Below, in pieces: positions 52,901-61,225 of a stretch of DNA of 64,000 bases. The DNA lies in assembly GCF_002088945.1 (NCBI RefSeq), contig NZ_NCSU01000007.1, forward strand, positions 1,016,713 through 1,080,712, read 5' to 3'. How positions within the stretch are numbered: position 1 is the first letter of the stretch; each line of letters begins with the position of its first letter. The notes beneath the pieces were generated by a model. That model was not told the origin of the DNA, searched no databases, and worked only from the letters and a program-made list of their open reading frames with translations. Source of the stretch: Henriciella pelagia. Lineage in GTDB: Bacteria > Pseudomonadota > Alphaproteobacteria > Caulobacterales > Hyphomonadaceae. The position numbers and the translations under genes were made by a program.

Positions 52901-53167
52901 AAGCCGCCCATAGGCTGCCCGGTCTGTCGGGTAGCAGAGCATTTCCGGGCCATCTGCCGGTACAAGGCGTGCGCCGACTGCCAGGCGCAGCCCATGTTCC
53001 TTTGCCGCGAGGTGGGCCCGCACGACACCAGCCAGCGTGTTGCGGTCGGCGACCCCGATCCCGTCCAGGCCGAGGCTGACGGCCTGCAGCACTAATTCCT
53101 CTGCATGGCTGGCCCCGTGCAGGAAGGAAAAATTCGTCGTGACGGCGAGTTCGGCATACCGGGTCAT
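49913..53167 (-). CDS. dnaE2: Error-prone DNA polymerase III alpha-type DnaE2
   Basis: 1084 residues, the usual DnaE2 length. N-terminal PHP domain ([35 protein letters not shown]), polymerase palm with [17 protein letters not shown] and [25 protein letters not shown], and a C-terminal OB-fold ([13 protein letters not shown]). The beta-clamp region is weak, as expected for DnaE2, which relies on ImuB for clamp contact. It is coupled to imuB by a 4-base overlap (53164-53167). Together they form the damage-induced mutagenesis complex. Confidence 0.95.
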   Translation of the reverse strand: [1084 protein letters not shown]

Positions 53168-54873
53168 GCAAACAGCCCCTGCACGAACCAGTCAGGCGCC
53201 CCGCCCCGCCCATCTTCATACAGCCCATCGCGATAGAGCCAGTAACGTCGTCCAGCCTCATCCTCGACGCGGTAATAATCGCGCGCGCGGGGCAGGTGCG
53301 TGATCGGCGTGCTGTCCTCGTTGGCGTTGAGGCTGCGGCGAAATTCGGCGATGAGGTCAAAATCCGCGCGCTTGTCGAGCTTGGGCGAGAGCCACTGGCG
53401 CGAGGCCCCTTCCGGGCTGTGGTTCTGAGGTGGGGCTGTATGTTTCCACCATTCCGGATTGATCCGTTCAGGGCCGTCTGCACGGACAACACGCCGGATC
53501 ACGCGCCGCCAGACGAAGCGCAGCGGCGGACCATCCGGCACCTCGGCCATCACCTTGACCCGCTCGGGCCGCTGCAGAAGCCGTAGCGGACGGGGGCCGG
53601 ACTTGGGGTTTGGAGGCGCAGACGGGGCGAGGGCGCCCTCAAAGTCTTCGCGCCGTTCCGCAAGTTCAGGAATATGGCTTTCAACGGGACGGCGGATGCT
53701 GACAGCGCCCGCTCCAAGCTTTGCGGTGATACGGTCTGCAAGCGCCGAAAGGGCGACCTCGTCCGTATTGCTGGCAGCAAGATCGCCGGACAGGGCTGCA
53801 GCGCTGGTCTGCATGAGGCCGGTGCGATGAGCCTCCAGCAGGAGGAGGTCAATTCCGAAGCCGGGGTCGATCCGGTCAATCTTCTCGCTGAAGAGCCGCA
53901 GGATATGTCTGGGCGTGCGCACCGGCTGCGATGTTGTGATGTCGATAGCCGTGTTCGTTCCATCTGCGCGGAAGGCAGAAAGCACGAAGTGGCGCGCCCC
54001 CTGTCCGAAGGCAGTGAGGTCATCGCAGAGTTCGGCGGCAAGTTTCTCCAGCCCGATCTGAATGGCTTCGCTGGTGGCGATGGGGTCCGGGCAGGCAAGA
54101 CGCACCGATTTGGCCGGGGTGGGACGTAGCGGATCAAGCGGTTCATGGCGAAACCCAAGCGCCTGGTCCAGCCGGTGGAGGACCCTGTCCGCGGCGCTTT
54201 TCGACTGGAAACGACGGGCAAGCGCCTTGCGGTCAATGCCATAGAGCTGGCCGATGCGTGTAAGGCCGAAACGGCGCAGGAGGAGCGTTGCCTCACCGGA
54301 AAGACGCAGGGCCGAGACAGGGATATCCACGAGACCGTCAGCTTCTTTTCCATCGGGCAGAATGGTGCCTGGCGCTGCGCGTGAAAGGGCCTTGGCCGCG
54401 CCCGGTGTGCTGGCGAGACCGGGCTGGAAAGGGATTGCATTGGCTTCGAGCAGGGCTCCGATCGCTGCGACCATTTCCTTTTCCCCGCCATGCAGGTGAT
54501 CACAGCCCGTCGTCTCAAGCATGAGGGCGTCCGTGCCATCAATTGCGACGAGCGGGCTGAACCGGATCATCCAGTGGGCGAGCCTCTCCAGCGCGCGGGC
54601 ATCAGCAGCCCGGTCAATCTCTTCGCAGGCAAGGTCCGGGATGCGGGCCCTGGCATCGGTGAATGCCAGGCCGGCTGTCACGCCAGCCTTCTCGGCGAGA
54701 CTGTTTGCAGCGGCAATGCGAAGGCCGGAAGGACCGGCTTCTGTCAGGGCGAAGGGACGGCGTGGCTCAGCCGGTGCGCCGGAGCGGGAGAATGTCTGCC
54801 GGGACAGTCTCTCCCGGCGAAGGCGCGTCAGCGGCCAGTCCGGAAACCACAGTGAGAGATAGCGTTTCATCAT
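53164..54873 (-). CDS. imuB: Y-family polymerase-like mutasome subunit ImuB
   Basis: 569 residues from the ATG at 54873 (MMKRYLSLWFPDWPLTRL). The longer frame into imuA is discarded. Y-family fold, with LVAIDGTDALMLETTGCDHLHGGE in place of the catalytic acidic cluster, as ImuB lacks polymerase activity. A C-terminal RRVIRRVVRADGPERINPEWW precedes a tail with YYRVEDEAGRRYWLYRDG, typical of the ImuB C-terminus. It bridges the beta clamp and DnaE2. Its first 107 bases overlap the end of imuA. Confidence 0.92.
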   Translation of the reverse strand: MMKRYLSLWFPDWPLTRLRRERLSRQTFSRSGAPAEPRRPFALTEAGPSGLRIAAANSLAEKAGVTAGLAFTDARARIPDLACEEIDRAADARALERLAHWMIRFSPLVAIDGTDALMLETTGCDHLHGGEKEMVAAIGALLEANAIPFQPGLASTPGAAKALSRAAPGTILPDGKEADGLVDIPVSALRLSGEATLLLRRFGLTRIGQLYGIDRKALARRFQSKSAADRVLHRLDQALGFRHEPLDPLRPTPAKSVRLACPDPIATSEAIQIGLEKLAAELCDDLTAFGQGARHFVLSAFRADGTNTAIDITTSQPVRTPRHILRLFSEKIDRIDPGFGIDLLLLEAHRTGLMQTSAAALSGDLAASNTDEVALSALADRITAKLGAGAVSIRRPVESHIPELAERREDFEGALAPSAPPNPKSGPRPLRLLQRPERVKVMAEVPDGPPLRFVWRRVIRRVVRADGPERINPEWWKHTAPPQNHSPEGASRQWLSPKLDKRADFDLIAEFRRSLNANEDSTPITHLPRARDYYRVEDEAGRRYWLYRDGLYEDGRGGAPDWFVQGLFA

Positions 54874-55504
54874 CGAGTTCCACATCGAATGAGTGGTCGG
54901 CCATGTGCGGGGCTTGTCTTGAGCGTTCGAGCGTGGCCTGCCAGCGCGGATTGCCGGGGGCTTTGCGGTCATAGCGATTGGGGGCTGAGGGCCGGGGCGC
55001 AAGGCGCCATCGCGCCGTCGAAGCCGTTGCCCCTTCGCGGGTGTAGGGCATCAGCAGGATGACCGGGATGCCATGCCGGCTGGAGGCGAGCGCCAGGCGG
55101 CGGCTGGCGGTGAAGTCCATGTCGGCAAGCTCACCAATGACGAGGCCCGCCGCTGCAGACCGGATGGCTTCCTCAATCGCCCAGAGCGTGTCTGGAAGCT
55201 TGCGCGTCGAGACATGGAGCAGGTCATCCCGTTCGCGCCGCAAACTCCGCAGTCCGGCCTCAAGAAGATGACCATGATTGGTGAGGAGGCCGGACTGGCT
55301 GACCCAGACGGTTGCGCCTCTCCTTGGCGGGGCGGCACCAAGTGCAAACCCTGTCAGGGCCGGCATGTCCCCGAAATTTTTTTCGCAGACTTCATGTACG
55401 CCCGAACTGCCCAGACCAAGCGGGAAACTGGCCGGTTGGCGCGGCTTGGAAGCCTGCCCGAGCCGAAAGACGCCGGGGGTCTGGAGAGCGGGTGTTGATG
55501 CCAT
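54767..55504 (-). CDS. imuA: RecA-like mutasome accessory protein ImuA
   Basis: 245 residues from ATG 55504 (MASTPALQTPGVFRLGQ). An upstream ATG at 55525 would place the SOS box inside the gene, so 55504 is preferred. SulA/RecA-like fold with GVHEVCEKNFGDMPALTGFALGAAPP and LVIGELADMDFTASRRLALASSRHGIPVILLMPY. ImuA recruits or stabilises ImuB-DnaE2 on damaged DNA. It is the first gene of the SOS-controlled operon. Confidence 0.9.
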   Translation of the reverse strand: MASTPALQTPGVFRLGQASKPRQPASFPLGLGSSGVHEVCEKNFGDMPALTGFALGAAPPRRGATVWVSQSGLLTNHGHLLEAGLRSLRRERDDLLHVSTRKLPDTLWAIEEAIRSAAAGLVIGELADMDFTASRRLALASSRHGIPVILLMPYTREGATASTARWRLAPRPSAPNRYDRKAPGNPRWQATLERSRQAPHMADHSFDVELDDETLSLTVVSGLAADAPSPGETVPADILPLRRTG

Positions 55505-55506
55505 TT

Positions 55507-55521
55507 GTTCATTATTTGTTC
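55507..55521 (-). promoter_or_regulatory. LexA (SOS) box of the imuA-imuB-dnaE2 operon
   Basis: GTTC-ATTATTT-GTTC, the alphaproteobacterial LexA consensus GTTC-N7-GTTC, three bases upstream of the imuA ATG. Promoter overlap with the start suggests a very short leader. Confidence 0.85.
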
Positions 55522-55605
55522 TCATGGCAAAAAGAGTCAATCGGGGAAGCGGACTCTTTTTGTGGGGGGCTGTGAAATCACCCGGTTGCACGCCGGGAAA
55601 ATTAT

Positions 55606-55620
55606 GTTCTACATATGTTC
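55606..55620 (+). promoter_or_regulatory. LexA (SOS) box of the radical-SAM/udgX operon
   Basis: GTTC-TACATAT-GTTC, a second exact GTTC-N7-GTTC, 18 bases upstream of the ATG at 55639. It excludes the earlier ATG at 55615, which lies inside the box. Confidence 0.85.
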
Positions 55621-55638
55621 CAGGCAGAAAGCTACTCC

Positions 55639-56889
55639 ATGACGAAGAAGACGATCATCCAGAAACTTTCCATTCTCGCCGATGCTGCAAAATATGATGC
55701 CTCCTGCGCCTCATCGGGGACATCGAAGAGAAACTCGGTTGGCAAAAGCGGCATCGGTTCGACAGAAGGCATGGGGATTTGTCATGCCTATGCGCCGGAT
55801 GGCCGGTGCATCTCGCTTCTGAAAATCCTGCTGACCAATTTCTGTATCTATGACTGTCGCTATTGCGTGAACCGGTCCTCCTCGAATGTGGAGCGGGCGC
55901 GGTTCACGCCCGAGGAAGTCGTCTCGCTTACGCTGGATTTCTACAAGCGGAACTATATTGAAGGCCTGTTCCTGTCGTCGGGGATTATCCGATCTCCCGA
56001 CTATACGATGGAGCAGCTGGTCGAAGTCGCAAGAAGCCTGCGCGAGGATCATGGGTTTCGCGGCTATATCCACCTCAAGACCATCGCTGAGGCCGATCCG
56101 GCATTGATCGATGCCGCCGGACGACACGCCGACCGACTGTCGGTAAATGTCGAGCTGCCGACCGATGAAAGTCTTTCTTCCTATGCGCCGGAAAAGACGG
56201 GGCAGACGATCCGGAAAGCGATGGCAGATGTGAAATCGGGTATTGATGATCGCAAGGACGCCGCGAAGAGCCGTCTCATCAAAAAGGCAAGACCTCCAGG
56301 CTTCGCGCCGGGTGGTCAGTCGACCCAGATGATCGTCGGGGCAGACGGAACCAATGACGCGACCATTCTGACGACGTCATCCAGGCTCTATGCGGGGTAT
56401 GGCCTGAAGCGGGTCTACTATTCGGCGTATAGCCCAGTGCCTGACGCCTCGTCTGACCTTCCGCCGATCAAGCCGCCGCTCATCCGTGAACACCGGCTCT
56501 ACCAGGCAGACTGGATGTGCCGCTTCTACGGCTTTGAGGCCAGCGAAGTGGTAAGCGCTACAACCGATGGCATGCTCGACCTTTCCATTGACCCGAAGCT
56601 TGCCTGGGCATTGGCCAACCGGGCTCATTTCCCGGTGGATGTGAACAGGGCGTCGCGGCGTGACTTGCTACGAGTTCCCGGCCTTGGACCAAAGACGGTG
56701 AAGCGGATCATCGCGGCGCGCCGACATGGGCGGTTGCGACTGGATGGGCTCGCGAAACTCACCCGCTCGATCAGGACCGCGCTGCCATTTATCGTCGCCG
56801 CAGACTGGAGTCCTGGCGGCCTCACCGATGAGGCGGGCCTCAGGCAGCGTTTTACGCCCCCGCCAGAGCAGTTGAGCCTGTTCGCATGA
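55639..56889 (+). CDS. Radical-SAM protein of the UDG-linked DNA modification/repair family
   Basis: 416 residues from ATG 55639. The 4Fe-4S radical-SAM site is CIYDCRYC (Cys69, Cys73, Cys76). A later GGQSTQMIVGADGTND belongs to this family, and a C-terminal helix-hairpin-helix (VNRASRRDLLRVPGLGPKTVKRIIAARRHG) gives DNA binding. This family is known to occur next to uracil-DNA-glycosylase-like genes, and its reaction is unsettled. It overlaps the udgX-like gene by four bases (56886-56889) and has its own SOS box. Confidence 0.9.
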   Translation: MTKKTIIQKLSILADAAKYDASCASSGTSKRNSVGKSGIGSTEGMGICHAYAPDGRCISLLKILLTNFCIYDCRYCVNRSSSNVERARFTPEEVVSLTLDFYKRNYIEGLFLSSGIIRSPDYTMEQLVEVARSLREDHGFRGYIHLKTIAEADPALIDAAGRHADRLSVNVELPTDESLSSYAPEKTGQTIRKAMADVKSGIDDRKDAAKSRLIKKARPPGFAPGGQSTQMIVGADGTNDATILTTSSRLYAGYGLKRVYYSAYSPVPDASSDLPPIKPPLIREHRLYQADWMCRFYGFEASEVVSATTDGMLDLSIDPKLAWALANRAHFPVDVNRASRRDLLRVPGLGPKTVKRIIAARRHGRLRLDGLAKLTRSIRTALPFIVAADWSPGGLTDEAGLRQRFTPPPEQLSLFA

Positions 56890-58325
56890 TCGAGGTGGAG
56901 CTGCAGTCCGAGACAGATTTCGAGGGATGGCGCGTCGCCGCGCGAAAACTATGCGCGGCGCAGATCAGACCGGCGCAGATCAGCTGGCGATTGCCGGGGC
57001 AGGCCGGATCGCTGTTCGGCGGTGACAGTAGGCTCGACCAACTCGAACCGGTCCGTGAGGTGAGGGCGACGAAACCATTTCTGGACCTTGCAAGGAAGAT
57101 CGTCTGTTACAGGGATGAACAGCGATTTGACCGTTTGTACTCAGCGCTCTTCAAACTGCAGTCGGCGCCGCACATCCTTTCCCATCGCCTCGACGCAGAC
57201 ACCGACTGGCTGATGAGCGCGCAAAAGGCGATCCGCCGTGACATTCACAAGATGCATGCCTTTGTCCGCTTCCGCAAAGCCGGTGAAAGCGTGGACGGGC
57301 GCGAGCATTATGCCGCCTGGTTTGAACCGACCCACCGGATCACCACGCTTGGTGCACCTTTCTTCAGGCGCCGCTTTCCAAACATGAACTGGGTCATCGT
57401 GACACCGGAGGCGAGCGCGATGTGGGACGGAAGCGACCTTACATATGGGCCCGGTGGCCGGCGCGAGGATGTGCCTTCTGACGATTCCGTCGAAGACCAG
57501 TGGAAGACGTATTTTCAGGCCATCTTCAATCCAGCCCGTCTGAAGGTTTCGGCGATGACATCCGAAATGCCGAAGAAATACTGGAAGAACATGCCTGAGG
57601 CGGCGCTCATTCCGGACATGATCGCGAGTGCGCAGGCCCGCACGCGGCAGATGCAGGATGAGGCGGTGACCGCGCCAACTCTTCTTTCGTCCCGCCTGGC
57701 CGAGCGCCATCAGGCACAGCGACAGGGACCTGAAACACCCCAGACGCTCGAAGAGGCACGCAAGGCGATCCTTCACTGCACGCGCTGTTCGCTGCACTGT
57801 CACGCCTCACAGCCTGTGTTTGGCGAAGGCCCGGCCAGGGCGCGGATAATGATTGTCGGAGAACAGCCCGGCGATCAGGAGGATATTGCGGGAAAGCCCT
57901 TCGTCGGCCCCGCCGGAAAGGTGCTGGATGGCGCTTTGGAACAGGCCGGGATCGAGCGCAGCGCGGTCTATGTCACAAATGCCGTGAAACATTTCAAGTT
58001 CACGCCGCGCGGAAAGCGGCGCATGCACGCCAAACCGAACGCTGGAGAGATTGATCATTGTCGCTGGTGGCTGGACCTTGAGCGCGCGCAGGTCGATCCG
58101 GCGGTTACGGTGGCGCTCGGCGCGACGGCGTTGCGGGGTGTGCTGGGCAAGTCGGTGAAGGTGGGGGACGTGCGTGGAACGGTGATCGATCTCGGAAACC
58201 GGGGGCAGCTGGTTCCGACAATCCACCCATCCTATCTGCTGCGCCTGCCCGACAAGGGTCTGCGGGCGGAGCAGGAAGCCATGTTCATAGATGATCTTGC
58301 ACGCGCGGCCAGACTGGCCGCCTAG
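56886..58325 (+). CDS. DUF4130-UdgX fusion, uracil-DNA-binding glycosylase
   Basis: 479 residues. The N-terminal 250 match the radical-SAM-linked DUF4130 domain (FLDLARKIVCYRDEQRFDRLYSALFKLQ, GREHYAAWFEPTHRI). Residues 285-475 are family 4-like UDG: GEQPGDQEDIAGKPFVGPAGKVLD, iron-sulfur cysteines in CTRCSLHC and DHCRWW, and the UdgX loop KRRMHAKP with His381 (codon 58026-58028), the residue that forms a covalent bond with the uracil site in characterised UdgX. HPSYLLRLP closes the site. Its stop overlaps the convergent sulP stop. Confidence 0.92.
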   Translation: MIEVELQSETDFEGWRVAARKLCAAQIRPAQISWRLPGQAGSLFGGDSRLDQLEPVREVRATKPFLDLARKIVCYRDEQRFDRLYSALFKLQSAPHILSHRLDADTDWLMSAQKAIRRDIHKMHAFVRFRKAGESVDGREHYAAWFEPTHRITTLGAPFFRRRFPNMNWVIVTPEASAMWDGSDLTYGPGGRREDVPSDDSVEDQWKTYFQAIFNPARLKVSAMTSEMPKKYWKNMPEAALIPDMIASAQARTRQMQDEAVTAPTLLSSRLAERHQAQRQGPETPQTLEEARKAILHCTRCSLHCHASQPVFGEGPARARIMIVGEQPGDQEDIAGKPFVGPAGKVLDGALEQAGIERSAVYVTNAVKHFKFTPRGKRRMHAKPNAGEIDHCRWWLDLERAQVDPAVTVALGATALRGVLGKSVKVGDVRGTVIDLGNRGQLVPTIHPSYLLRLPDKGLRAEQEAMFIDDLARAARLAA

Positions 58326-60130
58326 GCGCGCTCGAACCCGGCAAGGGCAAGGGAGGGGCAGGGGATTGCTGCCGGGTCGGTTGTTTTCACGTCACGGGAA
58401 AATGCGTGCTGAACGCTTTCCAGATCGAGATCTTCCATCGCGTCATAGGTGTTGAGATAGACGTTACCAGAGAGTTCTTCCAGGAAGTGAGAGCGATTGA
58501 GCCGGTCCATGACGGGCCCCTTGATCTCTGACAGGTGTAAGGTGACGCTGGCATCCCTGAGGCGTTCATTGATTGCTTCGAGACTTTCGAGGCCGCTCGC
58601 ATCGATCCGGTTCACAGCGGGGCACATCAGGACAAGGTGTTCGAGATCCGGCCGGTTGCTGATGACACAGTATACTGTGTCTTCGAGGAAGCGGGCATTG
58701 GCAAAATACAGGCTTTCATCGATGCGGATGATCAGCGCCTTGTCTGAAATGACGACGGCGTGGCGGTTCACATTGCGAAAATGGTGTGTGCCTGGCACCT
58801 GGCCGACAAGCGCGAAATGCGGACGGCTCGTATTGTAGAGATGCAGGAAGAGCGAAAGTGCGACGCCGGTTGTCACGCCAAGCTCGACGCCGGAGAAGAG
58901 CGTGACGAGGATCGTCGCGGCCATGGCGACGAAGTCGGATTTTGAGTAGGACCAGACCTGCCGGATGGCCTTAAGGTCAACCAGCGACAGCACAGCGACG
59001 ATGATGGTTGCGGCGAGCACAGCTTGCGGCAGGTAGTAGAGATACGGCGTCAGGAAGACGGTTGCGAACGCAATGCCAATCGCAGTGAAGGCGCCGGCAG
59101 CGGGTGTTTCCGCGCCCGCATCGAAATTCACAGCGGAACGGGCAAGTCCGCCGGTGACAGGGTAGCCGGATGAAATGCCCGCCGCGAGGCTGGACGCGCC
59201 GAGGCCGATCAGTTCCTGGTTCGGGCTGATCCGCTGACGGCGCTTGGCGGCAAGCGTCTGGGCGACAGAGACAGATTCCACGAAACCGATGAGTGCAATC
59301 AGCGCAGCGGAGCCCAAGAGCTGCATCCAGATCTCTCGGTCAAAGGCCGGAACGCCAATGGTGGGAAGGTCGCGGGGGACCTCGCGGAGAATCTTCACGC
59401 CATCCTCCTGCAGCTGAAGGAGAGCGACGGCAAGGATGCTCGCGACAACAGCGAAGACAGGGCCCGTGCGCGTGATAATGGTGGCAGCTTTTTCGGGCAG
59501 GCCGACGGCTTTAAGCGCCGGCTTCATGTATTTCCGCGCGCCGAAGAGAAAGATGAGTGACGCGCCGCCGATGATCAGGGTCGGGATATTCGTCGCGCCA
59601 ATATTCTGCCAGAGCGACACGACGATTTCGAACAGGTTGTGCCCGCCCGCACTGATACCGAGGATGTGTTTTAGCTGAGAGGCGGCGATGATGATGCCCG
59701 AGGCTGTGATGAAGCCCGAGACGACCGGGTGACTGAGGAAATTGGCGAGAAAGCCCATCCGCAGCAGGCCGAGCACGAGCAGGATCGCACCTGAGAGCAG
59801 GGCCAGGATGACAGCGGCCTGGATATATTCAGGCGAGCCTTGTGCGGCGATCTTCCCGGCGGCCGCGGCTGTCATCAGGGACAGGATCGCGACCGGGCCA
59901 ACCGCAAGCGTCCGGCTGGTGCCGAAAATGGCATAGGCGATCAATGGCAGGATGGACGCGTAAAGGCCGACAACCGGCGGCAGCCCAGCCAACATGGCAT
60001 AGGCGAGCGATTGCGGGATAAGCATGATCGTCACGATCACCGCCGCAATCAGGTCATTGACCAGTGTCTCGCGTCTGTATTCGCGCCCCCATTCGAGAAT
60101 GGGGAAATATCTCGAAGCCCTGAACGCCAT
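58322..60130 (-). CDS. SulP-family anion (sulfate-type) permease with STAS domain
   Basis: 602 residues. About 11-12 membrane helices with the SulP signature VTIMLIPQSLAYAMLAGLPPVVGLYASILP and NQELIGLGASSLAAGISSGYPVTGGLARSAVN, then a cytosolic STAS domain (HAVVISDKALIIRIDESLYFANARFLED, VLMCPAVNRIDASGLESLEAINE). Substrate could be sulfate, sulfite or bicarbonate. It lies 27 bases downstream of the persulfide-dioxygenase-like gene, suggesting export or exchange of oxidised sulfur. Confidence 0.9.
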   Translation of the reverse strand: MAFRASRYFPILEWGREYRRETLVNDLIAAVIVTIMLIPQSLAYAMLAGLPPVVGLYASILPLIAYAIFGTSRTLAVGPVAILSLMTAAAAGKIAAQGSPEYIQAAVILALLSGAILLVLGLLRMGFLANFLSHPVVSGFITASGIIIAASQLKHILGISAGGHNLFEIVVSLWQNIGATNIPTLIIGGASLIFLFGARKYMKPALKAVGLPEKAATIITRTGPVFAVVASILAVALLQLQEDGVKILREVPRDLPTIGVPAFDREIWMQLLGSAALIALIGFVESVSVAQTLAAKRRQRISPNQELIGLGASSLAAGISSGYPVTGGLARSAVNFDAGAETPAAGAFTAIGIAFATVFLTPYLYYLPQAVLAATIIVAVLSLVDLKAIRQVWSYSKSDFVAMAATILVTLFSGVELGVTTGVALSLFLHLYNTSRPHFALVGQVPGTHHFRNVNRHAVVISDKALIIRIDESLYFANARFLEDTVYCVISNRPDLEHLVLMCPAVNRIDASGLESLEAINERLRDASVTLHLSEIKGPVMDRLNRSHFLEELSGNVYLNTYDAMEDLDLESVQHAFSRDVKTTDPAAIPCPSLALAGFERA

Positions 60131-60157
60131 GCTCGCCCCTCCTGACCCTTATAACCG

Positions 60158-61024
60158 CTAAAGGGCGTTGATGGGGAGTTTCATGTAGCGCTGCCCATTG
60201 TCTTCAGGCTCGGGCAAGTTGCCCGCGCGCATGTTGATCTGCACCGATGGGAGGATGAGTTTCGGCATGTCGAGTGTGGCATCGCGGGCGGTGCGCATCT
60301 TCACGAAGTCCTCTTTCGAGATGCCGCCGCCGACATGGATGTTGTGGGCCTTCTCTTCCGCAATCGTGGTCTCGAACATGTAGGTGTCGCGGCCCTTCGC
60401 CTTGTAGTCGTGGCAGAGGAAGACGCGCGTTTCGCCGGGCAGGGCAAAGAGACGCTGGATGGAATCGTACAGCGTTCCGGCATCGCCGCCGGGAAAGTCG
60501 CAGCGGGCCGTGCCATAGTCCGGCGCGAAGATCGTGTCGCCGACAAAGACCGCATCGCCGATGAGGTGGCTCATGCAGGCAGGCGTATGACCGGGCGTGT
60601 GGATGGCTTGGGCCTCAATCGTGCCGACCTTGTATCTCTCGCCATCCTTGAACAGGTGATCAAACTGGCTGCCGTCCGTGTGGAAGCGCTGGTCCTCATT
60701 GAAAATTTTCGCGAAGACTTTCTGCACCGTCGAAATGTGCTCGCCAATGGCGGTGCGCCCGCCGAGCTGGCTTTTGACATAGGGCGCGGCAGTCAGATGG
60801 TCGGCATGGACATGGGTGTCGATGATCCAGTCAACAGAAAGGCCCTTTTCCTTCACGAAGGAGATTATCTTGTCCGCAGACACGGTTTTTGTGCGCCCTG
60901 AGGCCTGATCGAAATCGAGCAGGGAATCAATGATGGCGGCCACATTGTTGGTTGGGTCCCAGACGACATAGGAATAGGTATTGGTCGCGTCGTCGAAGAA
61001 GTGTCTGACTTCGAGCTGCGGCAT
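60158..61024 (-). CDS. MBL-fold persulfide dioxygenase-like hydrolase (Blh/ETHE1 type)
   Basis: 288 residues from ATG 61024, with an AGGAG site. The upstream extension is not protein-like. Metal site THVHADHLTAA (H-x-H-x-D-H), then HTPGHTPACMSHLIGDAVFVGDTIF and CHDYKAKGRD. It matches the Blh protein that oxidises glutathione persulfide in bigR operons. Here it is followed by sulP and divergent from yeeE/yedE-arsR, the same functional set. Confidence 0.88.
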   Translation of the reverse strand: MPQLEVRHFFDDATNTYSYVVWDPTNNVAAIIDSLLDFDQASGRTKTVSADKIISFVKEKGLSVDWIIDTHVHADHLTAAPYVKSQLGGRTAIGEHISTVQKVFAKIFNEDQRFHTDGSQFDHLFKDGERYKVGTIEAQAIHTPGHTPACMSHLIGDAVFVGDTIFAPDYGTARCDFPGGDAGTLYDSIQRLFALPGETRVFLCHDYKAKGRDTYMFETTIAEEKAHNIHVGGGISKEDFVKMRTARDATLDMPKLILPSVQINMRAGNLPEPEDNGQRYMKLPINAL

Positions 61025-61139
61025 GACATGCTCCTTTCGTTTGCCTGAGCGTGCAGTCTGTTTGGCCCTCGCTGGAGGGCCGCACCAGCCGATGATCCCC
61101 TTGTCATGCAGGGCGGCTGAGCCCAAGGCTTGTAATTTA

Positions 61140-61155
61140 GTATTTTATAAAATAC
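61140..61155. promoter_or_regulatory. 16-bp perfect palindrome, probable ArsR/BigR operator
   Basis: GTATTTTATAAAATAC in the 200-base divergent region between the Blh-like gene and the first YeeE/YedE gene. AT-rich palindromes of this size are bound by ArsR-type repressors such as BigR. The identity of the binder is inferred from the linked regulator gene at 62202. Confidence 0.6.
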
Positions 61156-61225
61156 AAGAATGAAATGCTTTCGCATGGTGACACTGGCCCTGCCGGTCAC
61201 CTCATTCGATCTGGTCAGGAGCTCG

